A DNA stretch of 64,000 bases from Pseudoalteromonas sp. H105 (GTDB taxonomy: Bacteria; Pseudomonadota; Gammaproteobacteria; Enterobacterales; Alteromonadaceae): NCBI RefSeq assembly GCF_001469215.1, contig NZ_LOFH01000008.1:186001-250000 (forward strand), read 5' to 3'. This document shows positions 7,272 to 16,548 of the stretch, piece after piece. A program made the position numbers and the translations under genes. The notes below the pieces were generated by a model, which was not told where the DNA came from, did no database searches, and saw nothing but the letters and a program-made list of their open reading frames with translations. The number at the start of each line of letters is the position of its first letter. Position 1 is the first letter of the stretch.

Positions 7272-10200
7272 TTATTTTAACCAGTGTTCGAGCTTAGGGT
7301 TTAAGGCATCAAAGTCGAGGGGTTTTGATAAATAATCATCCATGCCTGCTGCTAAGCATTTATCTCTATCGCCTTGCATCGCGTTAGCCGTTAAGGCGAT
7401 GATAGTAATGTTTTTATATGATTCCCCACCGTCACCGTTACGAATCGCTTGCGTGGCTTGGTAGCCATCCATTTCGGGCATTTGACAATCCATTAGTATT
7501 AGCATGTAAGGCGATTTGGTCGCATTTTTTAATTTTTTGAGTGCGTCTAATCCGTTTTCCGCAATATCAAATTTCAATCCTGCTTGCTTGAGTAATGCAG
7601 AAGCCACAATTTGGTTTACTTTATTGTCCTCAACCAAGAGAACCTTAGCATGTTCATCGTTAAGCTGCTTTGAAGGCTGCGCTACCGGTGTGGCGAAAGC
7701 ATGGTGTTGCTGCTCAATGAATTTTTCATTTGCTAATGAATCAAACAAATCAGACGGTGTAAGAGGTTTGAATATTATACAATTAGGTTCTATGGGGAGC
7801 TGTGCGTTTTCGATTGAAAAACTCATAGGCGCCATGAGAATAAATTTGAGTTGGTGCTGTTTTAAGTATTGTTTGAGTGCGTCTATGCTCGGTTTATCAG
7901 CGATTGAAAAATACATATAATCAATTAAAATGGCATCTATAGGTTTATCGCTATTGATGAGGGTATCACCTAGCAGTGGGTATTCGCTAACAACCTGTGA
8001 GTTAGCTCCCCAAACTGTAAGCTGTTTGTTCGCAATCATGCTATTAAGTGGGCAGCTATCAACAATAAGGATGTGTTTACCCTTGATTAAATGACTCGGT
8101 AAATCTTGCTCTTTGCTCAGTAGTGTTTTTACTTTTATTGAGAATGAGAAAGTGCTTCCCTCACCAGGTGAACTGGCGACGCTGATTTCACCCTCTAAAA
8201 GCTGGCATAACTGCTTTACAATAGCTAAACCAAGTCCAGTGCCACCGTATTGGCGAGTTGTGGATGTGTCGGCTTGAGTGAATGAGTCAAACAGTGAGGC
8301 TTGTTTATCTGCCTTTATGCCAATGCCAGTATCAATGATTGAACACATTAAAAATGTGCCTTCAGTCGTTTCTTTTAGCTGAGCAACCACAATGATTTCA
8401 CCGTCTTTGGTAAATTTCACCGCATTACTAAGCAAATTCATAATAATTTGACGCAGTCGGTTGGGATCGCTAACAACCTTATTTATTTTGATCTGGGTGG
8501 CGTCTAAAACCAATTTAGTGTTGTTTTGTTCAGCTTTTAAAGCAAAAGATTCAATCGTTTCACCCAGTAATTTGGGTAAATTAAAAGGGATGTGCTCAAT
8601 ATCGAGTTTACCTGCCTCAATTTTAGAAAAGTCCAAAATATCATTAATGATATTGAGTAACGAATGACCGGATGACTGAGCCAGCTGAATATGATGCAAT
8701 TGCTGAGGGTCTAGTTTTGTGTGTTGAACGATGTCAAGCATACCTAGTACGCCGTTCATGGGTGTACGAATTTCATGACTCATACTTGCCAAAAATTCGC
8801 CTTTAGCAGCTACGGCTTGCTCAGCTGCTTCTTTTGCTTTTACTAATTGTTGTTCAGTTTCAATACGCTGCTCACTAGAATGCAGACTGCCAATGAGTGC
8901 AGCAACCGCAATTAAAAAACTTTCTTCGTTAGACGACCAGGTTCGGGGTTGATGGCAGTTTTCAGCACACACAACACCAACAGGGCTACTGCCACTGACA
9001 ATGGTAACACTAAGGATTGACTCTATAGCCAGTGGTTTTAAGTAAAATTCACACAGCGGGGCTGTTAATTCATTCTGCTTTGCATTGGGCGCCTTAATGA
9101 TCATTTGATTATCAATCGCTTTGAAGAAGGTGTTTAACTCATGTTTTTTCCATGTATATAGCATTGAGCTTTCAGGTGAAATCGTGCCGTGATAGGCAAA
9201 AGAGAGTAGTGCGTCTTTTTTATCATTAAACAACCAAATACTCGCTCTTTCAACTTTTAGCGCCTGGCAAATAGCGTGTGTAATAACATCTTTTGATTGC
9301 TTTAGGTGGCCAGTCAAAATGGCTTTATTAACAGTAAGCGAAGCTAACACTTCATTGTGTAGCGCAATTTTATTATTCTCAAGTTCAGTGCATTTGCGGG
9401 TATTAATATCTTGCAGTGAACCAAATATACGCGCACAACGACCATTATGGGGTTCTGTTTCTCCATGCACTAACACCCACAACGACTCGCCATTAACATC
9501 GACAATTTCTAGCTCCGTTTCAAAGCTCTGCGCTTTTTTGATGGCACGCTCTATTAACTCTTTAATTTTATTACGGCTACTACCTTGTTTAAAATAGTCA
9601 AAGTTATTGGGCCATGTGGGTTGCTCATCCAGTGGAAATTTAAAGATTCTTTTGGTTGTATCTGACCAATAGACCTGTTGCGTTTCTAAGTTGTAAGACC
9701 ATGCGCCAATTTGCGCAATACTACTCATCGAGGAGAGTACTTTTTCATTTTGTTGTTGTAGATTGTGCATTTTTAAAAAGAACCTAAATGCCCAAGCAAG
9801 AATGCATAAAATGACTAAAATAGCTAAACGCAGCGGCCATACAGAGGACGCAGGTGGTGACCAGCCAGCTTTAGGACTAACGTATAACACCCATTCTCCA
9901 CCTTGAATGCGTATTTTTAGTGCCAATGGATTAGTTGATAATATAGTGTCACTACCATAAAAAAACTCGCCATTAGCGCCTTGACCATTACGACCTTGTA
10001 TCGCTACATTATAGTTTTTTTCAAGTTCGTAAATGCCAGAGTTGGCGTAGACTTTATTGATATCTAATACGACAGATAATAGTCCCCAAAAGGTCTTATC
10101 TGGCGGTAGAAATACTGGCACTCGCGCTATTAATGCTTCACCCCCTTGCACAAGAGTGAGCGGGCCTGCCATCACTATTTCGTTGTTATCTCGGGCTTTC

Positions 10201-10625
10201 ACCGCGCCAGCACGTTGCGCCTTGTTTTCTAAAAAGTTGAGACCGATAGCTTTCTCATTACCTTTGAGTGGGTAGGTCATGCGGATCACCATATCAGGTG
10301 CCCCACCAATATTTCGTAACTCAGAGGAAGTATCGAAAAGAGGCCCTGCAATTTGTGCAAACCTGTGCTGCTCTAGGTTGGGCTCTGCTGCAACGGCCAC
10401 TGCCAAGCCCCGTACGAGCTGAATGTTGGATATTAAAGTTGAGGAAAGTTGCGTCCTGTAAGTATCAACCTCTGAAAGAATGAGCAAGCGATGAGCTTGT
10501 TTGGCACGGTTATAGTTTATTTGGTCGAGCATGAGGCTGGTTATGAATACAACCCCTAGCGATAGCCAAAATGTCAGCTTATATCTATTGGCTTGGTTAT
10601 GTTCTTTTTCTTTTGACCGCTGCAT
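7272..10625 (-). CDS. CHASE-PAS-GAF hybrid sensor histidine kinase with two receiver domains
   Basis: A 1117-residue inner-membrane phosphorelay kinase. Order: TM (17-35), periplasmic CHASE-type sensor (about 50-245), TM (264-284), PAS (about 300-415), GAF (about 430-590), HisKA with phospho-His617 (SHEIRTPMNG), HATPase with NLLSNAVKFT and GTGLGLAIV, a first divergent receiver (about 850-965, acceptor-like Asp902 in LIDY) and a canonical C-terminal receiver (about 995-1115) with Asp1046 in LMDCQMPEMDG. There is no HPt domain in the protein and no response-regulator gene beside it, so a separate HPt and output partner must lie elsewhere. Ligand unknown. A TATAGT -10-like box lies upstream near 10660. 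Confidence 0.9.
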   Translation of the reverse strand: MQRSKEKEHNQANRYKLTFWLSLGVVFITSLMLDQINYNRAKQAHRLLILSEVDTYRTQLSSTLISNIQLVRGLAVAVAAEPNLEQHRFAQIAGPLFDTSSELRNIGGAPDMVIRMTYPLKGNEKAIGLNFLENKAQRAGAVKARDNNEIVMAGPLTLVQGGEALIARVPVFLPPDKTFWGLLSVVLDINKVYANSGIYELEKNYNVAIQGRNGQGANGEFFYGSDTILSTNPLALKIRIQGGEWVLYVSPKAGWSPPASSVWPLRLAILVILCILAWAFRFFLKMHNLQQQNEKVLSSMSSIAQIGAWSYNLETQQVYWSDTTKRIFKFPLDEQPTWPNNFDYFKQGSSRNKIKELIERAIKKAQSFETELEIVDVNGESLWVLVHGETEPHNGRCARIFGSLQDINTRKCTELENNKIALHNEVLASLTVNKAILTGHLKQSKDVITHAICQALKVERASIWLFNDKKDALLSFAYHGTISPESSMLYTWKKHELNTFFKAIDNQMIIKAPNAKQNELTAPLCEFYLKPLAIESILSVTIVSGSSPVGVVCAENCHQPRTWSSNEESFLIAVAALIGSLHSSEQRIETEQQLVKAKEAAEQAVAAKGEFLASMSHEIRTPMNGVLGMLDIVQHTKLDPQQLHHIQLAQSSGHSLLNIINDILDFSKIEAGKLDIEHIPFNLPKLLGETIESFALKAEQNNTKLVLDATQIKINKVVSDPNRLRQIIMNLLSNAVKFTKDGEIIVVAQLKETTEGTFLMCSIIDTGIGIKADKQASLFDSFTQADTSTTRQYGGTGLGLAIVKQLCQLLEGEISVASSPGEGSTFSFSIKVKTLLSKEQDLPSHLIKGKHILIVDSCPLNSMIANKQLTVWGANSQVVSEYPLLGDTLINSDKPIDAILIDYMYFSIADKPSIDALKQYLKQHQLKFILMAPMSFSIENAQLPIEPNCIIFKPLTPSDLFDSLANEKFIEQQHHAFATPVAQPSKQLNDEHAKVLLVEDNKVNQIVASALLKQAGLKFDIAENGLDALKKLKNATKSPYMLILMDCQMPEMDGYQATQAIRNGDGGESYKNITIIALTANAMQGDRDKCLAAGMDDYLSKPLDFDALNPKLEHWLK

Positions 10626-10870
10626 TAGAACGTTTACTTTTTAAATAGGCTAGACAACTATAGTCAATTTATCATGGAATTAAAAATACATTTAATAAAT
10701 TAAGAAGGTGATTTGCGTTGGATTTAAGCTGTCGTAGAGGTACTTATTAATGAGCAAATAACATTATTCTTTCACAAAACTGTGTGTACTATATAACCAA
10801 GTTTAAACGTGCAGCATAAAGCGTGTTGGTTTGTTGAACTTTTAGTCAATATTATGCAAGGAAATTGAGT

Positions 10871-13159
10871 ATGCTCAAGATTATCAAGTGGTTAGTTTTA
10901 ACATTGCTTATTGTAGGCTTAGCTGTAACTGCGCTCATTTATGGTGCACTGTCGCTGAGTTTACCAGCGCTTGACGGTAAAGGCGTGAGTAAAGCAATCA
11001 CAGAGAATGTGTCTGTGTCTCGCGATGTATTAGGCCAAGCTGTGATTGACGCGACTAGTCGTAACGATGCGGCATATGGGCTTGGGTTTGCTCACGGGCA
11101 GGACCGTTTTTTTCAAATGGATTTATTGCGGCGTAATGCGGCCGGCGAACTCAGTGAGTTATTTGGTAAAGCGGCACTAAATTTAGATAAAAAAATGCGT
11201 TTTCATCAATTACGTAAGCGAAGCGAAAAGATTGTTAAGCAATTACCACTGGCTGATCAAGTTTTACTTAATAGCTATAGCGCAGGAGTTAACGAAGGAT
11301 TAGCGCAAATTGGCTTTTCTAGCTTTGAATATTTATTGACGGGCGCAAAGCAAAAACCGTGGAAAAGTGAAGATAGCTTGCTGGTTATTTTTAGCATGTA
11401 TTTAGATTTGCAAACAGCCACCTTTGAACGTGATCAAACCTTAATTCAAATCAATGACCTGTATGGCTCAGATATGCTGGATTTTTTGACCCAACCAAGT
11501 CGTTATCAAGCTGCACTGGATGGTAGTACGCTACCGCCTTATAAATCTGGCATCCCTGTTTTACCTGAACAGTTAAATTATGTGTATAAGCATATTGAGC
11601 AAACTCAAGAGTTTGGTAGCAATAACTGGGCGGTGTCTGGGGAGTTAACAGCAACAGGCTCGGCCATGTTGTCTGATGATATGCATTTGTCTATGGCGGT
11701 GCCTGTTATTTGGTATCGCGCGCAACTTAACTATCGTAAAAATAATGAAACCCATCAAATCACGGGGGTGTCTTTGCCTGGCGCGCCAGCTATTGTTGTG
11801 GGGACAAATAATCATATTGCATGGGGCTTTACCAATGGCTACTTAGATACAGCTGATTGGGTTGCACTCAATGAAGAAAGTAAAACTTGGCAAGAAACAG
11901 AGCATATAATCCTGGCCGATGGTAGTACAGAGTCTTATGAGTTAACAATGAGTGAGTACGGCCCCGTGCGTAAGATAAATGCAAACCACTATGCCCTGAG
12001 TTGGGTCGGCCATCAACCCTATGCGGTGGATATGGATTTACTGCAACTAGAACAAGCTCATGATGTTGATGGTGCACTCGCTTTAGCCAGTGAGGTAGGT
12101 ATTCCAGTGCAAAATTTAATGGTGGTAGATAGCCAAGGCAATGCGGCCTGGAAAAACATGGGGGCTATCCCTGCACGTGAAGCGCCTAGTGATGTTGCGG
12201 TGAATCAAGCTCGTTACTCATCGTTATGGCAACAAAATGAGCAACAAAGACCTAGCGTTAAAAATCCAGCTGATGGACGTTTATGGACGGGAAACTCGCG
12301 AGTGGTGTCAGCGCAAGATCATAATCGTTTTGGTAATGGGGGTTATGCATTGGGCGCGCGGTCAACACAAATAAGAGATCGACTGTTAGAGAAAAGTCAG
12401 TTTAATGAGGCTGATTTTAACGCCTTACAGCTCGATAATGAAGCGCGGTTTTTAATGCCGTGGCATGCATTACTTTTAGCGCAACTAAAGAAGCAACCTG
12501 TTGACAATAAGGGGTATATTTCAGTTGTTGAAAATTGGCAAGCGTGTGCGTGCCCTGATTCTGTAGGTTATACATTAGTCAGGCGTTACCGCGATGCGAT
12601 TATTGATAGCGCATTTAGCGGTATGCAAAATACATTGGAACACAGTGGTGGCTCTTTAAAATACATCAAACGCGATTTAGAGCCAGCTATATGGCAGCTT
12701 ATTGAACAGCAACCAGCAAGTTGGCTTAACCCTGAGTATAACAGTTGGGACGAACAGTTAAGTGGTGCGTTTGCACACGTTATCAATAGCTTAACGGATC
12801 AATTTGGTGGGAATATGCAAAGCTGGCGTTGGGGGAATGTTAATGAGTTGGCAATAGAACATCCATTTGCCAAGCAAATACCGCAATTAAGTCAGTTTTT
12901 AAATATGCCAAAAGCCCCTGGGTTTGGTGACAGTTTCATGCCAGCAGTACAAGGGCAAAGCTTTGGTGCATCTCAGCGTTTTATTGCACAACCAGGCTAC
13001 TTAGAGCGCGCTGTTATGGCAATTCCCGGCGGTCAGTCTGGGCACCCTTTATCACCATTTTATAGAGCTGGTTTTGATGAATATGTAAATGGAGCACTGA
13101 CACCCTTATTGCCTCAGGCGATTAGTCATAAAATAGTTATTAATCCAAGTAAGCTGTAG
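10871..13159 (+). CDS. Penicillin acylase family Ntn-hydrolase
   Basis: A 762-residue precursor of the penicillin G acylase/quorum-quenching acylase family, membrane-anchored or exported through the N-terminal hydrophobic segment (about 7-28). The alpha-chain signature AYGLGFAHGQDRFFQMDLLRR is present; the beta-chain nucleophile is the serine of GSNNWAVSG (residue 250), preceded by the self-cleaved spacer. PGAPAIVVGTNNHIAWGFTN and GNSRVV are further family blocks. Substrate could be beta-lactams, acyl-homoserine lactones or other N-acyl compounds. ATG 10871 was chosen over TTG 10865 because AAGGAAA (10858-10864) is correctly spaced for it. Monocistronic, convergent with the diguanylate cyclase. 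Confidence 0.9.
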   Translation: MLKIIKWLVLTLLIVGLAVTALIYGALSLSLPALDGKGVSKAITENVSVSRDVLGQAVIDATSRNDAAYGLGFAHGQDRFFQMDLLRRNAAGELSELFGKAALNLDKKMRFHQLRKRSEKIVKQLPLADQVLLNSYSAGVNEGLAQIGFSSFEYLLTGAKQKPWKSEDSLLVIFSMYLDLQTATFERDQTLIQINDLYGSDMLDFLTQPSRYQAALDGSTLPPYKSGIPVLPEQLNYVYKHIEQTQEFGSNNWAVSGELTATGSAMLSDDMHLSMAVPVIWYRAQLNYRKNNETHQITGVSLPGAPAIVVGTNNHIAWGFTNGYLDTADWVALNEESKTWQETEHIILADGSTESYELTMSEYGPVRKINANHYALSWVGHQPYAVDMDLLQLEQAHDVDGALALASEVGIPVQNLMVVDSQGNAAWKNMGAIPAREAPSDVAVNQARYSSLWQQNEQQRPSVKNPADGRLWTGNSRVVSAQDHNRFGNGGYALGARSTQIRDRLLEKSQFNEADFNALQLDNEARFLMPWHALLLAQLKKQPVDNKGYISVVENWQACACPDSVGYTLVRRYRDAIIDSAFSGMQNTLEHSGGSLKYIKRDLEPAIWQLIEQQPASWLNPEYNSWDEQLSGAFAHVINSLTDQFGGNMQSWRWGNVNELAIEHPFAKQIPQLSQFLNMPKAPGFGDSFMPAVQGQSFGASQRFIAQPGYLERAVMAIPGGQSGHPLSPFYRAGFDEYVNGALTPLLPQAISHKIVINPSKL

Positions 13160-13169
13160 CGATGGGGAT

Positions 13170-14255
13170 TTAGACTGGCTTGAAGTTGTTCATGTAGTCT
13201 TGTTCAGGGGTCGCGATAGTGGTTTTATTGCGGCCGCTGTGTTTGCTCTTATAAAGTGCAATATCTGCTTGGTGAAGTGTATCTTTGAGCGACGCCAGCG
13301 GTCGCCACTCAATTAAACCAAAGCTCATAGAAATGGATATTTTAGGATCATTGGGGCAAGGTGCCAGGCTGTGTATCTTTTCGCGCAGTTGTTCTATGCG
13401 TTTATATGCGGCAGATTCGTCTGTGTCAGTGAGTATAATCAAAAACTCTTCACCGCCCCAGCGAACGATGATGTCTTTTTGGCTAAGATACTCAGTAATT
13501 GCATTTGCTACGCTCATCAAAATCGTGTCGCCCTTATCATGGCCGTAGGTATCATTGATTTTCTTGAAGAAGTCGATATCCCCCATAACAATGCACATTT
13601 TACTATCAGATTCGACACACCTTTGTCGCATATCAATAATTAACTTTTTTGCAAACCGGCGGTTATAAAGTTTAGTTAAATGATCTTTGGCAGCCATCTC
13701 TGTGAGTGCTTGTCGTTGAGAAATACTTGTTTCACGGATATAAACAAATGCATAAATCATGGGTAAGCCAGCAATAATAATATTGGTAATATTGATATAT
13801 ATTAGGTACTCAGCATAAGGGTAGTTATACGAAACATCGCCAAAAAATAAATACAAGGCCGCAAATATTAATATCAGTGAGATGCTGTAAATAAAGGCCC
13901 GCTGTAACTTTAACTGGTAATCAACCAGTAACATCGATGATATTGTCCATAAATAAAATTGAAAACCTACGTCTAAGCCTAATGTTGCACAAACTAAAAT
14001 GGAGTGTAAAACCACTTCACCACAAAATACCCTTAGTGCTAACGCATTGAGACCCTGTGTTATTAGGAAGATGCCAGAGGCCCAGGCTGCGACGCTAAAT
14101 AGGTTGGTTATCGCTAACGTGATTGCCCCTATATGTGCAAAAAACAAGATAAGTAAAACGTGTACGGCTAACGCAAAGTAGGCCACTTTTTTAACGATTT
14201 GAAATTTTACGACTTCAATTTCGGCTAATTCCACATCTGTATTTGTTGATGACAA
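13170..14255 (-). CDS. Membrane-bound GGDEF diguanylate cyclase
   Basis: A 361-residue protein with about six transmembrane helices (roughly 22-173) and a C-terminal GGDEF domain (about 185-350) that would make c-di-GMP from two GTP. The active-site loop is Gly267-Gly268-Glu269-Glu270-Phe271, with DHLTKLYNRR and MGDIDFFKKINDTYGHDKGD upstream, all consistent with catalysis. The RxxD inhibitory site is degenerate: the four residues at 258-261 read SQKD, so product feedback may be absent. The membrane part resembles no named MASE domain that I can assign. A CRP-like palindrome lies about 45 bp upstream of the start. Confidence 0.9.
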   Translation of the reverse strand: MSSTNTDVELAEIEVVKFQIVKKVAYFALAVHVLLILFFAHIGAITLAITNLFSVAAWASGIFLITQGLNALALRVFCGEVVLHSILVCATLGLDVGFQFYLWTISSMLLVDYQLKLQRAFIYSISLILIFAALYLFFGDVSYNYPYAEYLIYINITNIIIAGLPMIYAFVYIRETSISQRQALTEMAAKDHLTKLYNRRFAKKLIIDMRQRCVESDSKMCIVMGDIDFFKKINDTYGHDKGDTILMSVANAITEYLSQKDIIVRWGGEEFLIILTDTDESAAYKRIEQLREKIHSLAPCPNDPKISISMSFGLIEWRPLASLKDTLHQADIALYKSKHSGRNKTTIATPEQDYMNNFKPV

Positions 14256-14292
14256 AATAACTCCGATCAGTGGGTGGATTAGTCAAAGTATA

Positions 14293-14308
14293 GGTGATAA
14301 ATATCACA
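14293..14308. promoter_or_regulatory. CRP-like binding site upstream of the diguanylate cyclase
   Basis: GGTGATAAATATCACA fits the CRP consensus TGTGA-N6-TCACA at every defined base but the first. It is centred about 45 bp before the cyclase start on the minus strand. A second short palindrome, GATGCGCGCATC, lies at 14324-14335. cAMP-CRP control of the cyclase is inferred. The gap from here to the element at 14501 otherwise shows no gene. Confidence 0.5.
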
Positions 14309-14500
14309 TGCAAAGTTTAAGTTGATGCGCGCATCGCCAGAGATGTTTATCAATATAATGTAGTGTAGTGATATTTTTTACGCTAAATTGACTTTATTCA
14401 AAGACGTTATGCTTCAGTCAATTGCTGTCTATTTCTTATAGATGCTATAAAAAATAAGTAAGCGTTCACAGAACGGCGTTTATAATTGCTATTTGAAGCT

Positions 14501-14651
14501 TAGGGTCTGTTGACCTTTTGTGTTCTGCCTAGGGGCTATTTACTCTTTGTTGCTCGGTTTTGACTTAGTCCACTAGGTTACAAACTTCGCGTCGCGGTTA
14601 AATTGCCCCTAGTTTGAACGAATTTTAATTCGCACAGGTCAACAGACCCTA
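14501..14651. mobile_element. MITE-like non-autonomous element, short copy
   Basis: A 151-bp unit bounded by perfect inverted ends, TAGGGTCTGTTGACCT and AGGTCAACAGACCCTA, with a nested inverted pair CTAGGGGC/GCCCCTAG. The outermost TA at each end fits a TA target duplication, as made by IS630/Tc1-mariner-type transposases. There is no coding capacity. It is the inverted, internally shortened relative of the unit at 16549-16816: the central blocks, for example the part around ACTCTTTGTTGCTCGG, match that copy in reverse complement. It ends 14 bp before the ribosome site of the downstream gene and so lies within its promoter region. Confidence 0.8.
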
Positions 14652-14677
14652 ATGTCTTACGCTTAACGGAGTTGTGT

Positions 14678-16210
14678 ATGTCGGCAGAAAAAACTCATCT
14701 AGAGATTTGTAATTTAACGAAAGAACAATACCCGCAAATTAAAACATTAATGGATCAAGCCTATCCAGATTTAGGCGGGGCTTGGCCAAGCCATACCATT
14801 TTTAGGTTAATAGATCAGTTTCCAGAAGGGCAACTCGGCATGGTTGATGATGGTTTACTGGTTGGCCTTGCGCTAAGTGTGCAAGTTGATTATGGTCGTT
14901 TTTCTAACCCCCACACTTATGAAGATATTGTCGATGGGCATGATCGCGTTTTTAGCGATCCTGAAGGGGATGCGTTATATGGTTTAGATGTGGTGATTTC
15001 CTCATCACACAGAGGAATGCGTTTAGGGCGAAGACTCTATGATGCGCGAAAAGAGCTCTGTCGTCAGTACAACTTACGCGCTATTCTGGCTGGTGGTCGT
15101 ATTCCACGTTATTACAATTACAGCGATGAGATGACACCCACGCAGTACATTGAAAAAGTTGATCATAAAGAGTTGTATGACCCTATATTAAGCTTTCAAC
15201 TATCGAATGATTTTCAAGTGAAGCGGTTGCTTAAAAAATACCTGCCTGAAGATCAAAACTCGGTTGGTTATGCCACTTTACTTGAGTGGAATAACATTAT
15301 GTTTGAACCCACGGATACGGTGCTTGAATCAACGAAATCGATTGTGCGAGTAGGGGCAGTGCAATGGCAAATGCGCAGTGTTGCATCCGTTGAAGAAATG
15401 CTTACGCAAGTAGAGTATTTTGTTGATACGGTCTCTGACTATAAAAGCGACTTTATTTTATTCCCTGAATTCTTTAATGCGCCATTAATGGGGCTAACAG
15501 AACAAAGAAACCAAACAGAAGCGATTCGTTATTTAGCCGAGTATACAGAGACCTTTCGTGATGCAATGTCGCGCATGGCGATTGAATACAATGCAAATAT
15601 TATCACTGGTTCAATGCCACTGGCTGAAGGTGATAAAATTTACAATGTGAGTTATTTATGTCATCGCAGTGGAAAAATAGATGAGCAGCGCAAGATTCAT
15701 ATCACCCCACATGAGCAAAATGACTGGGTGATTCAAGGCGGCGACAAAATTGCGGTATTTGATACAGACGCAGGTCGCGTGGGTATTCAGATTTGTTACG
15801 ATGTGGAATTCCCTGAATTGTCGCGCATATTGGCAAAGCAAGGTTTAGACATATTGTTTGTGCCATTTTGGACGGACACCAAAAACAGTTACTTACGTGT
15901 GCGTCACTGCGCACAAGCACGTGCAATCGAGAACGAATGTTATGTCGTTATTGCAGGCTCAGTGGGTAACTTACCTGAAGTTGAGAGTTTGGATGTGCAA
16001 TATTCGCAATCAGCGGTACTGACACCATCTGATTTTTCATTCCCTCACGATGCAACACTTAACGAAGCGACGCCTAATACTGAAATGTTATTATTCAGCG
16101 ATTTAGATATGGATAAATTAAAAGTACTTCACAGTGAGGGCACAGTGCGTAATTTAAAAGATCGTCGTGGTGATTTGTACGACGTCATCTTAAAGAAGCG
16201 AGATAGCTAA
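14678..16210 (+). CDS. GNAT acetyltransferase / carbon-nitrogen hydrolase fusion
   Basis: A 510-residue two-domain cytoplasmic protein. Residues 1-210 are a GNAT fold with the acetyl-CoA loop HRGMRLGRRLYD (111-122) and an LDVVISSS strand. Residues 222-505 are a nitrilase-superfamily amidase with a full Glu-Lys-Cys triad: Glu264 in FPEFFNAP, Lys339 in EQRKIHITPHE and Cys373 in QICYDVEFPE. Such fusions are known from genome annotation, but substrates are not established; amides, nitriles or carbamoyl compounds are possible. ATG 14678 is preferred over TTG 14672, with AACGGAG just before. The stop abuts the start of the SugE-type exporter gene, and both genes are bracketed by inverted MITE copies. 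Confidence 0.9.
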   Translation: MSAEKTHLEICNLTKEQYPQIKTLMDQAYPDLGGAWPSHTIFRLIDQFPEGQLGMVDDGLLVGLALSVQVDYGRFSNPHTYEDIVDGHDRVFSDPEGDALYGLDVVISSSHRGMRLGRRLYDARKELCRQYNLRAILAGGRIPRYYNYSDEMTPTQYIEKVDHKELYDPILSFQLSNDFQVKRLLKKYLPEDQNSVGYATLLEWNNIMFEPTDTVLESTKSIVRVGAVQWQMRSVASVEEMLTQVEYFVDTVSDYKSDFILFPEFFNAPLMGLTEQRNQTEAIRYLAEYTETFRDAMSRMAIEYNANIITGSMPLAEGDKIYNVSYLCHRSGKIDEQRKIHITPHEQNDWVIQGGDKIAVFDTDAGRVGIQICYDVEFPELSRILAKQGLDILFVPFWTDTKNSYLRVRHCAQARAIENECYVVIAGSVGNLPEVESLDVQYSQSAVLTPSDFSFPHDATLNEATPNTEMLLFSDLDMDKLKVLHSEGTVRNLKDRRGDLYDVILKKRDS

Positions 16211-16528
16211 ATGGCATGGGTATATTTAATCATCGCGGGCTTGCTTGAAATAGGCTGGCCTGTTGGGTTGAAAATGTCACAAGAGGGTGAAAATCGTTGG
16301 CTGGGCATTGCTATTGCGGTGGCGTTTATGGTCGCCAGTGGTTTTATGTTATGGCTAGCACAACGTGATATTTCAATGGGCACCTCGTACGCTGTATGGA
16401 CAGGTATTGGTGCCGCAGGCACCTTTATCGTCGGTATTTTGTTTTATAACGATGCCGCCACATTTGGCCGTATTGCAGGTGTTTTATTGATTATAAGTGG
16501 TGTTATTACTTTAAAAATTAGCCATTAA
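16211..16528 (+). CDS. sugE: SugE/Gdx-type SMR transporter (guanidinium exporter family)
   Basis: A 105-residue four-helix small multidrug resistance protein. The proton- and substrate-coupling Glu13 lies in AGLLEIGWPVGLK, and AVWTGIGAAGTFIVGILF matches the SugE/Gdx subgroup, which exports guanidinium ion, rather than EmrE. It would work as an antiparallel dimer in the inner membrane. The start directly follows the stop of the GNAT-nitrilase gene with no gap, so translation is coupled and the pair likely shares a physiological task, perhaps handling a guanidino or amide compound. A MITE copy begins 21 bp downstream. Confidence 0.88.
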   Translation: MAWVYLIIAGLLEIGWPVGLKMSQEGENRWLGIAIAVAFMVASGFMLWLAQRDISMGTSYAVWTGIGAAGTFIVGILFYNDAATFGRIAGVLLIISGVITLKISH

Positions 16529-16548
16529 TACTTAACTAGCGGTTACTT

